A stretch of 64,000 nt of DNA, from contig JPHH03000016.1 of NCBI GenBank assembly GCA_000750105.3, forward strand, positions 372,001 to 436,000, written 5' to 3'. Of the stretch, positions 32,303 to 43,797 are shown in pieces (position 1 is the stretch's first letter; every line of letters begins with the position of its first letter). The notes below the pieces were generated by a model. It searched no databases, was not told where the DNA came from, and worked only from the letters and a program-made list of their open reading frames with translations. This DNA is from Tolypocladium sp. Sup5 PDA-1. Taxonomy: Eukaryota > Ascomycota > Sordariomycetes > Hypocreales > Ophiocordycipitaceae. The position numbers were made by a program, and so were the translations under genes.

Positions 32303-33338
32303 GTTGGACGATTTGGAGCTTTGATGTAGTGGAGCGAGTTAAGCAGGAAGTTGAAGTAAGACTGTCTTTGACGGAAAGTCTATCCAGAACCTTGCGGCGG
32401 GTGATGGGGCCGTCTTATGTAGATGAGACTTGAAGCCAAGTATGCGCGGTCGAGGCGGTGCTGATGCCGAGTCAATGCTAACAGACAGATTCAAGCATGT
32501 CAATGACTAAAACCAACAATACGTCACAAGTCAGACACAACGTTAGTCATTAGTGGTGGCATATGCCGTTCATTGTTGCATTCTCGGGCAAAGACGCAGA
32601 ATGTGTTCACTCAGCCCGCTGCTTCTCAACGTCCGAGCCGTTAGATGCGTGCTTTGCCGGCATCCGATGATCTCCCATACTCTTGACTGATGTCTGGTCT
32701 CAGCAGTGACAACCATTCCCCAACGAAAGTCAGAATTCAGGACCGGCGAGCATGTTAAATGTCTCAAAGGGAGCACTCCGATACGATCATGTCGCGGCCA
32801 CGTCGCAATATTTATCTGCATGTAAGACGACGGCGACCAACACAATGTGCCCTTGCATCAAACCGAGGCGGTGAAGAAATCAACGCGGCAACTGTTCTCC
32901 CTAGGTATCGAAGCCGGTGAGAGTTGCGGACGACTCCCGTACTGAAGAATAACTAACCCGAGTCTGATGATGTGTATCACGACAGACGGGGCGGAACAAG
33001 CCGTGCCAGCACGCATATGCAGCAAAGCTCGCGTAATAAATATCCTGCAGAGTACTACCCAAGGCACAGTGCCATGAGCTGCATGGGGAACAGTCTCGGC
33101 TCGTCGGTGCAGTTCTCTCCCCCGGGGCCTCACGCACTTCCCGCATCTTTCCGATGTGGCGGGTGGGTTGTTGCGCTATTCGTAAACCCGTACAGGTAAG
33201 GCACGGCGCCGGAGTCTTACAACTTATGTTTCAACGGATTAAACTCTTGAACGGGGGCGATATAGCGGGTCCATCATGACAACTCAAGCGGTGTTTACTA
33301 GTACTAAGTTGCTATCAAGGCTAAAGCACGATGCAAAT
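32303..33338. other. Intergenic, no gene seen
   Basis: No recognisable gene on either strand; short frames at 32570-32845 and 32858-33146 lack motifs. Confidence 0.4.
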
Positions 33339-34427
33339 TCACGCCTCCTTTGCACCTAATTCAAAATCCGAGCTCTCTTCCCAATCATAATTCTCCGGAT
33401 GAAGGTAACGGTCTTGATTCTTGACCAAGTTGGGTGTGGCCTCAAGCTCCTCCCGAACCAGCGACTCTCTCCAATCGACGGCACTCAGCATTCGTTTGAT
33501 AGTTTCCGAAGCATGATTGGCCAGATTCGTCTCTCCAGCTTGTGTTGCTTCATCGGCAATCTCTTGCAGTCGTTTCAGCCAATACAGCCATCTCCACGGG
33601 CTGAATCCTGCAGACGATTGGGATTTTTGACCCAGCTCCGACTCGGTGAAAGTAGCGCCGCCTTGCCCAAAAGTATCAGGACAGTCATTCCATGAGATGT
33701 CCGAGAGTTGGATAAGCTTGAGACCCGCTTCGCGTATCCAGGCACACGCTGCCGGGAGTAAGGCGGCAATGGAAAGGTCTTGGATAGTTCTATCGAGACT
33801 ATCCGTAGCGTCGCCCTGTTCGTCAAGGCTGCCGAGAGGCCGGACGGTCTCAAAAGTATCCCGAAGGAGCATCAGGGCAATTCGGCAAAGCCCATCTTTA
33901 TCTAGGCCAGTCGAGGCGAGCTTGGCGAAGAAGTATGACAAGTTGAGGCGTTGAGTAGCCCCCATCGTCGCGCAATCGTTGACCCAAAAGTCCGTCATGT
34001 CGGTAGCGAAGAAGGGCAGGTCATCCCAGAAAACGCTGCCTGACAATTCGGCAGTCTCCGCGCTACCGCTGCTCTGTGCCGGCCTTGTCAAACGTCCCAG
34101 CCCCCGAGTTCGGAACAGGTCAAACGCCAGCCTATCTTGCTCGGCGCTCGAATAGGACAGATGCATGCCGCCCTGGTAGTAGACGTACCACAGGTCATGC
34201 AGGAGGGGTTCGAGTTCCTCCATGGAATTCCCCGAACGGCAATATCTCTCGGTCATGTTCGCCACCTTGCTGTGCGCTGAGTCACGGAGGTCGTCAAAGC
34301 TCCCTTGGCTGATTGCCTCTCGTACCGACTCCCGATCCCCTGGAGAAAGCCACAGAAGACAGGCGCGAAGATCATCACCAGGGGGTGGTTCGCCTAGTGA
34401 AGCCATGGCCTTTGGCGAGTCCGGCAT
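33339..34427 (-). CDS. DUF3632-like protein
   Basis: A single uninterrupted frame from an ATG encodes 362 residues with no signal peptide or membrane helix. The segment LHDLWYVYYQGGMHLSYSSAEQDRLAFDLFRTRGLG resembles the opening of the DUF3632 domain, a helical fungus-specific family with unknown function, and the rest (LSYFFAKLAS, RIALMLLRDTFE, LSIAALLPAACAWIREAGLKL) continues as amphipathic helices in the expected order. Genes of this family are numerous in Hypocreales and often lie in variable regions. The coding frame is intact with no stop or shift. No further function can be given. Confidence 0.7.
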   Translation of the reverse strand: MPDSPKAMASLGEPPPGDDLRACLLWLSPGDRESVREAISQGSFDDLRDSAHSKVANMTERYCRSGNSMEELEPLLHDLWYVYYQGGMHLSYSSAEQDRLAFDLFRTRGLGRLTRPAQSSGSAETAELSGSVFWDDLPFFATDMTDFWVNDCATMGATQRLNLSYFFAKLASTGLDKDGLCRIALMLLRDTFETVRPLGSLDEQGDATDSLDRTIQDLSIAALLPAACAWIREAGLKLIQLSDISWNDCPDTFGQGGATFTESELGQKSQSSAGFSPWRWLYWLKRLQEIADEATQAGETNLANHASETIKRMLSAVDWRESLVREELEATPNLVKNQDRYLHPENYDWEESSDFELGAKEA

Positions 34428-35801
34428 CTTGAATCAGAGTAGCTGGTGTAGTGGTGGATGTGAATGTGAATGTGAGATACCGTGACTAAAATGATAGAGG
34501 ACACAGAAGTAGAAGAGATGAGAGAAATGTTAATTAGGTAGGAATGGGCCTTAATATAGTTACGTATCGGGGCTGTGCCGGTTACTGGAGTGTTGGCTGC
34601 AAGAACCATCGGGTGGTGGCTTCTTCTCACCGCCTTCGTTTTCTAAGCAATCGCACAATGAAGTATCCATAGGCTGGGACTTGACGACCAAGTCGAGTCT
34701 TGCCGTAATTATCGATGACAATTCGGTTTGCTGATGATGGTGGCTCCTCCGGTGCCCAAGGAACACCGCCTTCGAAACCACTGCCGTACCCACGCACAAT
34801 ACTGCAGTAACTGATACGAATCATGACCTGTTTAGTCCGTACTCCAAGCTAGCCGGTGAATTGGCATGCCTTACATTTGATGTCTCGCTGCACGCTCATT
34901 GGATGAACGGGCTTGGTTGGGTGAGGACTTGCAGTCAAAATGGGGCGGAGTCGCGGCACAGGCACCGGAACATTGCCGACTCGGTCGTCGTTGGTTGTTG
35001 TGAGACATTGGTTATGCTTACGGATACATGTACGAAGTACTGGCGACGACAGTATTTCTGGGCCCCGTTGCCCGCCGCTCGCCCTTGGTTAGTCAAGCAG
35101 CAGCTGTCAAAGCTCTCTGTGCGTGTCCATGGGCAGTGCGTGCCCTGCTGCCGTTCCTCCGGAGTCCGTAGAATGTTTCTCTTTCCTTCTACTCTCTGTC
35201 TAGTAAAGAAAACTCTTTTTCAGTCACTGACCATCGTGACGACTCCCTTCTTCTTATGTGCGAGGGCGAGAATCACCAGCTTTCTTCCAGCAGTCCGCCA
35301 ACTCGGATTCCTCAGCCAGCATCAATAGTCGACCCATGTTAGAAGATGTGGACTGGGGTTAGACACGCTGACAGTACCGGTTGCTAGAACACGTCAAAGG
35401 TCATCTCGTTCTGGTCTTTTTGTGCGTACCCATTGCTCTGCGAGATGTTGTGCGGACTGTGCAGCTCTCTTTCTCTTTTCCAGTCACATATCGATCACCG
35501 ACCAGTTTTTGCGCGGAATGTCCGCCAGCAACGGACACGCACTTAACTGCATATAAGTCTCTATACTCAGCTCCTTGGTACCGTCAAGCGCCCCAAAACG
35601 GCGATGAGCAGGGTTCGGGGTGTGGGAAAGCTTGCCGAGGCGCAAGTACGTAACTTGCTGCCCATTGATCTGCTGACAATCGTGATGGGAGCTGCACGAG
35701 TTTCATGTGCTTCAATGGGCGAAAGAGACCCCTATCCTCCCCATTAATCACAGCTAGCCTTTGCGCCGACAAGGGCATGCGGTGAGATCCTTGTTTTGCA
35801 G
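34428..35801. other. Intergenic, no gene seen
   Basis: About 1.4 kb. Frames at 34560-34824 (minus) and 34861-35328 (plus) show no recognisable motif or coherent splice pattern. Confidence 0.35.
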
Positions 35802-36590
35802 ATGCCTGCCACCGGGGCCGAGGCTGGTTTGTTCCATTGCGGCTCGTGCAAGCGGACGTACTCCAGGCTGGATCATCTCATCCGCCACGAACGCTCTCGT
35901 GAGTAAACCTTCCCTAAGTTGTCTTTACCAGTCCTCGAGTCACTCGTTTCAACACTAGATCCCATGATTTGATGAAGTCCGGGTACCCAGTCAAGACCTT
36001 ACAGGTGCTTCAGTTTACACCAAGGGCTGTGGGAGAACGTGGGTGCGGATGACCATTGCCTCTCCAAACCACCTGTCCTCCTTTTCTTCTTGCCAAGGGG
36101 TTGCACGTACAAAACTAACAAACCCTTTCCCACTTTGAAAGAGACCTTCAGAGAAGACATATCGCGAAATATGAATCCCTGCACCTCGAATCACCTCCAA
36201 TACATGAAAGGGGAATAGGGAGATGGGGTTTATTGGGGATGACGATTTCCACGAACGCTGATGTCGTGGATGAACTGAATATATTAGGCATTTGTATACT
36301 GAAGAAAAGCCATGCCTGCGCTGCCTCGACAAGGGTTTGGAGTGCATATAACAGCACAATCGATGAAGATCAGCCACACACGCCGCCTGAATCGGAACAC
36401 CGAGCTGAAGAAATGACACTGGCGCAATCCGAATTGCAGCCCGTCCACATGCCCTCCCCTCCGGACCGAGGGTGTCTGGAACATCAGTGGACACGCCCAT
36501 GATGAACGAGATAGGATCAATAGGAGTTCTGACGCCTCAAGCCACCCATCACTCGCAAGCTCTCGGTAAGACTCAAGGCACGGCCAAGGA
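35802..36590 (+). pseudogene. C2H2/Zn2Cys6 transcription factor relic
   Basis: An ATG at 35802 begins a frame with FHCGSCKRTYSRLDHLIRHERS, a good C2H2 zinc finger of the kind found at the start of fungal dual-finger regulators, ending at a GTGAGT donor (35899). After the acceptor CACTAG the frame meets a TGA almost at once. Some 330 bp further on, EKPCLRCLDKGLECI appears, the second half of a Zn2Cys6 binuclear cluster, again closely followed by stops (TAA, TGA). A later segment, SGTSVDTPMMNEIGSIGVLTPQ, also looks coding and ends at a GTAAGA donor. The order C2H2 then Zn2Cys6 is known for fungal regulators. The pieces are separated by stops and shifts, so no product is expected. Fewer than a quarter of the expected residues can be traced. 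Confidence 0.45.
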
Positions 36591-37290
36591 CTAGCTCAAT
36601 GCTGGCACTTGAAAACTGCGGGAGATGTCGCCCCGCACCGGCAGCGGCCTGTTCCGAAGGCCGAGTGGGGCCTCCGGGAGTCCGGGACGGGCTGTCGGTC
36701 GACCTGCAGCACGTGGCTCGGTGGCCTCGGACACGTCACGCATTCGATGTCACGCATGTCACGCACGTCACAAAATACCTCAACAAAGCACGGGCGACCC
36801 CGCCGGCAAGAAATGCTGCGCTGGTCATGCAGAGTCTTTTTTCGTGGCAACTCAACTGGCCAACCAGCCACCTGATCTGTTGATTCCGAGACCGCTTGCC
36901 GCGCCAGTCGCAACGCGCCGATCGCGTCTGCACACCATCTCGGAGCGGCATGTGAGTGTGGATGGCGATGCTTGGCCCGTGTTTGCTTCCGTGGCAGCGG
37001 GGTTGCTATCGGAGGCTGGTTGCACGGCATCAAAAAAGCACGCAAGAAGCAGTTATATTGACACGAAGAGACTTGTATTCTTGTGGTTGCTGCTAGTGCT
37101 ATCTCGGAAACAGTGTACTGGCAGAAATCCCCCGTGCTTTTTTTTCCCTGTGCGATACCTCTTCCCGAGCCCCTGCTGGGATCAGGTCTAGCGGTCGGCG
37201 CGAACCCAGTGGCAAGCCACCAAACTGCTGCCTTCAAGACCTGGTTCCCATATATCGAGTCGGCGTCGGAGAAGGCGGCGGCATCACGAT
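36591..37290. other. Intergenic, no gene seen
   Basis: Overlapping frames on both strands, none with recognisable content. Confidence 0.3.
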
Positions 37291-37553
37291 TTAGTGCTGG
37301 AGACTTGGGTTAGTAGGAGCCAGAGACCGCCCGGGTGGTCAAGTTGTAACTCACGCCGCAGCTGGTGCAGGAGCAGCTGTCGCAGCTGCCGGAGCAGGAG
37401 CAGGAGGAGCAGTTGCTATCGAGTTCAGTTAGAATCCTGGTTGCCGGTAGTTGTGGCACGCAAGGCAAAGTCGTCGTCGTTTGTTGCCTCGCCGTGCCTG
37501 GCAGGCCGGCATCAGAGCCGGGAATGGCGAGGAGTGACTCACCAGGGAGACAT
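37291..37553 (-). CDS. Metallothionein, 25 residues, three exons
   Basis: The ATG at 37553 opens an 11 bp exon (37543-37553) that joins exon 2 (37355-37415) through a 127 bp intron with GTGAGT donor and CTAACTGA branch. Exon 2 joins the last two codons (37291-37296) through a 58 bp intron with GTGAGT donor and ACTAAC branch. The product begins MSPCNCSSCSCSG and continues SCDSCSCTSCGH: 8 cysteines in 25 residues, with three Cys-x-Cys pairs and no aromatic residue. That is the size and pattern of fungal copper metallothioneins such as the Neurospora protein. It would bind Cu(I) or other soft metals in the cytosol. It is short enough that length-filtered gene finders would miss it. The chief uncertainty is exon 1, supported only by phase and splice signals. 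Confidence 0.72.
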
Positions 37554-40500
37554 TTTGCTGTTGAGTTTTTGAAGAAGGTCTTCGAAGTTTGTAAAGTTTG
37601 TTGTATCTGGAAGTTCTTGATTGTTGCGCTGGTACAGAAGAGAAGAAGACCAAGCTCCAGAAGCTGTCGAGGAAGCTCCTTCTTATAGTTGAGCTTCTCC
37701 GCACGGGACAGGTACCGCTTCTCCGCTTCTAGTACATGCATCGGGCCATTTCTGTCTGGTGATGCTTCAGCTGCAGCATTGCGGGCGCACCAACGCAGCT
37801 GCCTGAGGGAAAAGAGCCAACCACCGATGATGGTTTCTGAACATCATCAGCCTCGGGCATGGCTCCCCACTTATCGGTGTATGCATTACGTAGGGTCATG
37901 GGCCCATGTGATTGGGTGGCGACTGGGCCACGCTTCGGCTTGCCAAGTTGGGAGAGTACGGGCGAGGCACGATCCATCGTTGATATCCGATGGAGGAGAG
38001 CCAAGGAAGATAACGAAGGTCGAAGAACATCTTCGAAGGTGAGGGATTATACAGGAACACCAAGCTTTGCTTCAAGTTGTGGGTTGACAACATAAAGCGA
38101 GGCTTGAAGAGCAGTACAGTACCACTCACCTCGATTGTGAGAGGCTGAAAGCTGAAAAGCGTCAAGCATCGGGTGAAAGAGCACTCAAACGGAATTTGGG
38201 GAAACCCGACAGAAGCCGTATGTGGCTTGGTGTCCGGTGCCTTCTGCGGAGTAGCCGCGTCATATCCCAGGAACTAGCCTGTCAGGGACACGGCCCGGGA
38301 CTGGAACGGACGTTCCATCCGACGGACTTGAGACACCATGCTTGAAAGGGCTGAATGAGATATGGTCAGACATCATATCATCAGCACTTGCTGTTGTTGC
38401 TATGGTACGCAGAAAGCTTTGGCCAGACCCAAGCACGTACGATGGCACGTTCCCTCGGTGCCATGCTGGAGGCCAACATGCCATGGCATGACTTGAAAGA
38501 CCTCGAGTGGATGGTGGTCGTGATCCGTAACAGACCTTGTCGATGCACAAAGTGGGCCGAGGAAAAGCTTTCAAAATGGTCCTGGCAAAAGATTCATGCA
38601 TATGCCTGCATAGAACACTGTCGTAGAACACTCGTTCCCAGGAGCGACCGAACCTTGTCCAGGCGCACAAGCACAGCACGGCCGACCTGCCTCACCCCCA
38701 CCCACGAGGCGCAACTGGAGCGTCATTTCTCATGCCTGATGAAAAGGGTCGCTCCAATAGGCATCAAGTGATACCCGCAGCCGTGGATGTACAGAAACTC
38801 AGCCGCGTGAACAGGTACGTTGCGCGTGCCAGTGTGGGTGGGTTGGGCATGAACCGGACAAAGAAAGGGCTCTCCATCCCGGCCGTCTTGGCCCCCAACA
38901 GGAGTTGAGGCAGACCTCGGCCAAATGCCGCGGTCAGGCGAAGCGTGTCCATGCTTTCTTTAGTCGTGGGCATGGGGGGAAGGGAAGGATCCAGCGCGGC
39001 CAACGCCGGCTCGCCTTGTGATCGATGGGGGTTGGGGGCAACGGGCTGGGGGGCAAAAGATTGAGGGAATAGATGTTTGCCGCTGGAAGCGATGGGGGGG
39101 AATAAGGGGGCTCGGCTGGCTCGACAGGGCGAGCAAAGGAAGGAAAAGACAACGTGCGTAGACTTGCCTCGTGAGACCACGAGCGTGATTGACGACTCGG
39201 ATTCCCGCGCTACGCCACGGTCTCGCGTTGTTGTTCGAAAGAACGCAAGCGACGGAATGAAAGTCGAGTAAGCGTTGATCTGCCGGTGCCCAGTCGTCGT
39301 CGGCAGCCCGTCGAGCCAGCTGGGCAGCACAGCATCATCGAGCGCAGCAGGGCGCTAACAAAACACCACAGAAAACTCTGCAGGCAGTGTTCCGGGACAC
39401 CAGACGGGTAGCGAGACGGACTTTGGAGAGAAAGGCAGAGACAACAAAGACGGCAAAGGGGGCACACGGCCTGCCTTATATCTCGTGGAACTGGCCACAA
39501 CATCATCCATCCCCCGGCGCGGCTGTCAGGTTGGGCGCGTCCCGGAACGTGACACCGCTCTTTTAATATAGGGTGATGGCTGTCCGTGGAAGCCCGACGA
39601 TGCTGTTGGATCCATCATGTGTCTGGCGACGGACCATCAAGGTTGACGGCTGGAGGGGGGGCCATCAGGGTGCGCAGATGCACGGTTGGCGCTGGACGAA
39701 TGACGAATCAAGAGGACGTTATATGGATTGGTGAGGGGGGCAGAGAGGCCATCGAGGAGAATGGAATTGACCGGGGGCGCATTGTTTGAATTTACGAGTT
39801 GCTACGCTTGAGGATCTTGGTGATCATGCCGTTGTGGGTTTGCAGTCGCCTTCAGACGTTTGGAACCGCGGGAGACAAGAGTCCAACAGCGCCACGCTGA
39901 CGGCGAGAGCCAGGGTCGCAAGATTGCGAGAAACCAGCCCTTCCAACTCTTCATTATATTCGTTCCATCGGCATCCGCGTGAATCCCTTTGCTCAAGTTT
40001 TCAAAGTCGATCGAACCGTCAGCTATCCTCTGCACCCGCAGTGACAGTGGTACTCGTCGAGCCGGGACACCGCTTCATCGCTGACACTCGTCAACAGCAG
40101 ACGTGACAACTCGCAGAAGCCTTGTGCGACGGCGCCGATAATCCCGCATGCTCGAATCGAAACCAGTGCAGCAGAGATCAGTCCTCGACACACTGCTGAG
40201 CGCCCGATATTCAGACATAACTGCGGCGCTCAACATCAACTGCAGTCCGGACAGCTCTCTCGGGTGCTCAACTGCCATCGAACGGAAAAACGACTCTTGA
40301 TACAGGCATGCGAATTCCTTCCAACAGTCAAAGACGGCGGCAACCCTCAGTGGATACATCGATGCCGTTCGGCGACAACCCAGAGGCTCTCTGGAACCAC
40401 GATGACCCAACTTCTTCACTCCACCAACACAAAGGACCCTATCTTGACAGGAAAAACTTTGATTGCTTCGAGGATACTAATAATACGCATGCTAGCTAGA

Positions 40501-40593
40501 CATTTTGCCATACTACATATCCCAAAACCTGTCCAACCTCTTCGTCCGCCTCCCTTCTCGCCTGCTACGTCCAGCCCTCGACACGACCAGACG
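37554..40593. other. Three kilobases without a recognised gene
   Basis: Upstream of the metallothionein and downstream of the ENA-type ATPase. Several frames of 100-190 codons exist (38355-38771, 38764-39330, 39786-40106) but show biased composition and no motif, and I could not join any into a plausible gene. Long regulatory sequence is possible. Confidence 0.35.
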
Positions 40594-43500
40594 CTACACA
40601 TCACCACTAGGCCCCCGATACCCGTCGATGCCGAGCCCGAATCGCCTCTTTACCGCCTTCCAAGCCTCCATGAGCGCAACATACAGCACGACACACCCAA
40701 ACACGACGCCCCATTCCCAACCCAACCCCTGATGCTTAAACACGATGGTGTTGAGGTACGGGATGTATATGATGGGGAACGTGACTAGGAAGCCTGCTAT
40801 GACTGCCCAGAAGAGGAAGCGGTTGTGATAGACGGTCCTGAAGACCGACAACGGGCCGGGCCATCGCTCGTCCATGGCGAAGAGACTGCGGTGGAAGTGC
40901 TTCACCTCCCAGGCCGTAACGAGGAGCAGAAAACTCAGCGTCGCAAACGTCGTGGCCCTCGCTCGGAAGACGTCTTGGCAGGAGTCAGAGGAGCCGTCGT
41001 TGCATCCGTGGGTGAGCGAGTAGTACCCCTGGCCGGATGCCCCGTAGGCAACCACCGTAAAGGCCGCGAGACACAGCGATCCCATGAATGTTCCGTACAC
41101 GAGCTGGTCCCGAACCAGCTCAAGCGTGAACACCCCGGAACGCAGGCTTCGGGGGGGACGCTGGAGAATATCCGGCTGCGCCTCCTCGAGGCCCAAGCCG
41201 AGGGCTAGAGGGGACGACGTGACGAGGTTTGCCCACAGGATCTCGAGAGGCGACAGGGGGAATACGGGGACGCCCTCGTCGTCTGTGAATGCGAGACCAA
41301 TAAGGAGCAGAATGACTTGGGCCAGATTCGAGGTGAGCAAGTGTAGGAGGAACTAATCAACAGTTAGCGTCGCCCCCTCACACGACTCAGACACAAGCAG
41401 AGCGGTGGTGTAGTTGTGCACAACGTACCTTTTGAATATTGTCGGCAAGCCTTCGCCCCTCCTGGATCCCCGTCACGATGGACGCAAAGTTGTCATCCGT
41501 AAGCACCATGTCCGACGCCTCCTTGGCGACATCACTCCCGCGATCCCCCATGGCGATGCCCACGTCCGCCTGCTTCAGCGCCGGCGAGTCGTTGACGCCG
41601 TCGCCCGTCATTATGCAAAACGCCTTGCGGCGATGCAGCGCCTGGATGACCCTAACCTTTGTGAGAGGGCTGCATCGCGCAATAACGAGCGGCAGGGAGT
41701 CCAGGGCATCGACCTGGTCCTCGCTCAGGTTGGCAAAGTCGGCTGCGGACATGACCGTGTTTGGCGCCAGGGGTGCGTCTCGCGACAAGATGCCCACTTC
41801 GTATGCTATCGCCGTGGCGGTCTTGATGTGATCCCCGGTGACCATGTGCACGGCGATGCCCGCCTGTCGGCACTGGCTCACGGCGCCGGCAGTCTCTGGA
41901 CGGGGCGGATCGTAGAGACCGGCCAGACCGAGGAAGCGCAAGTTGCATTCCACTTTGGCGCGATCCTGGGCATGTTCGCGGTCACCGGCCATGGCCTTGT
42001 CGGCGATGCAGAGAACGCGTAGGCCATCGGCCGCCAGCTCTTCTGCCTTGTCGTGTATGGCCCGCTTGAGCTCGTCGCTCTCGTCCAGCAGGGGGAGCAG
42101 AACCTCGACAGCACCCTTCGTATGGACGAAGGGTTGAGCATCCATGGGGCTGCCGTATACAACGCTCATGAGCTTACATGACGAGTCGAACGGGTGCTCC
42201 GCCACCAATGTATCCTGCGAAGTCTTGTACTTGCCGAAACGCATGGCGAATACCTTGAGTGCAATTTCTGTGGGCTCGCCAACGGCCTTCCATTCCGCAG
42301 GCTCAAACGCAGTTGTGACGCTGCTTGAATCGGTTTCAGGCTCCTTTTTCCCGTCAGTTACCGTCGAATTGTTGCAGAGGACGAGCGTGTTGAGAAAGGC
42401 GTTGAAGCAGGTCTCCGCCAGCGAGCCGGACCAGGAGACTGTGCCGCTGCTCGGGTCATAGGGATCGGCGGTCTCTTCAACCGCCCCCATCAGACCCTCG
42501 CGCAGCCAGACCTTGCGCGTGATCATGCGTCCCTGGGTAAGCGTTCCAGTCTTGTCGGAGCAGATATTCGTCACGCCGCCCACGGCCTCGAGGGATGGCA
42601 TCTGCCGCACGATGACGTGGCCCTTGACCATCGCCTTGGTGGCAACGGCCATCGTAACCGTCAACACGGCGAGGAGCGACTCTGGAATCACAGCCACGCC
42701 GACGCAGATGCCGTACAGCAGGACGTCGTCATCCACGTACCACTGGCTGACCGAGAAGACGACGATGGCGAGGAGGATGGCCAGGGCAAACAACAGGAGG
42801 GCAAATTTGCTCAGGGTGGCTTGCAGAGGAGTTCCCTCCAAGCCCAAGATGCTACGAAGGCTTTGGTAGACGCCGAACAACGCTCTGGTTACAGGACTGT
42901 CCCCCTTGTTGTCCTGCTTCGTCTTACGCAGCATTTGAGCAATCTGACCAACCTCGGTTTCCATTCCCGTCGAAATGACAATGCCGGTGGCGCGTCCGCG
43001 CGTGACGGAGCTGCCGGAGAAGGCGAGGTTCGTGCGATCGCCAACCGGCATGTCGGCGTCCGTGAAGACGGCGTCTGGCTTCTTGCTGATGGCTACGGAC
43101 TCGCCCGTTAGGTGGGCCTCGTCGGTAGAGATGTTGATGCCTTGGACAAGGCGCAGATCAGCCGGCACCACATCGCCGGTAACGAGCGATACCAAGTCGC
43201 CTATGACGAGCGTCTCTGCCTTGACGGTCTCACAGTGGCCGTTGCGGATGGCCTTGCACTTTGGCGTGGAGAGCGCGTACAGAGACTGGATAGTCTGCTC
43301 GGCGCGATAGTCTTGGATTAGTCTTTGCGTGCCACGTCAGCAGAACGTTCCCTCGCAGACTCGAAGAGCGCCTACCCGACAACAATATTGAGGACAATCA
43401 CGGCAATGACCACGCCGCCCTCGATGTAGTCGTTGATTCCAAACGACAGACCGGCGACCGCGATAAGGACGACGGTCAGCGCATTGGCGACCTGCTGGAG

Positions 43501-43797
43501 GAAGATCTCCCAGAGGGAAGGGCCTTTAGCCCCCTTGATGGCGTTGGGGCCGTCCCGGGCGAGCCGGGCGGCAGCCTCGTCGTCGCTCAGTCCATGCTTC
43601 GGATGCGTCCCGAGCCGCTGCGCGACGTGCTCAGCGGGCAGCGTGTGCGGCCAGCTTGGCTTCTCTATGGCTGCTACGTCTGGCGGCTCCGCTATAGGAG
43701 GCTGGTCGTCCGGGCTGGCAGCGGCCGACGAGTCCGAGGAGGAGGCGGAGTTGGCGTGTTCTGCACCATTCGTACTGACGGCAACGGTTTCTCCCAT
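40594..43797 (-). CDS. ENA1: ENA-type (P-type IID) Na+/K+-exporting ATPase
   Basis: Three exons (43376-43797, 41429-43322, 40594-41352) join in phase over 53 and 76 bp introns to 1024 residues. The N-terminal cytosolic segment (WPHTLPAEHVAQRLGTHPKHGLSD) is typical of P-type ATPases; then come AHLTGESVAI (actuator TGES), VIPESLLAVLTVTMA (M4), ICSDKTGTLTQGRM with the phosphorylated Asp at about 397, CIMTGDGVNDSPALKQADVGIAMG (quoted in part) and six C-terminal helices ending in YIPYLNTIVFKHQGLGWEWG. The C-terminal pattern and the M4 PESL site match fungal ENA pumps, which export Na+ or K+ at the plasma membrane for salt and alkaline tolerance. The N-terminus from the ATG at 43797 contains a Ser/Ala-rich leader. 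A SERCA/PMR-type Ca pump is less likely because the family's PEGL calcium site is absent. Confidence 0.85.

Noticed and set aside
38764..39330. A 188-codon minus-strand frame upstream of the metallothionein
   Set aside because: Pro/Ser-rich composition without any domain; it also reads as Gly/Arg-rich in other frames, as expected for GC-biased noncoding DNA.
41414..42022. Plus-strand frames inside the ENA-type ATPase
   Set aside because: They are antisense shadows of a GC-rich coding exon with all P-type ATPase motifs on the minus strand.
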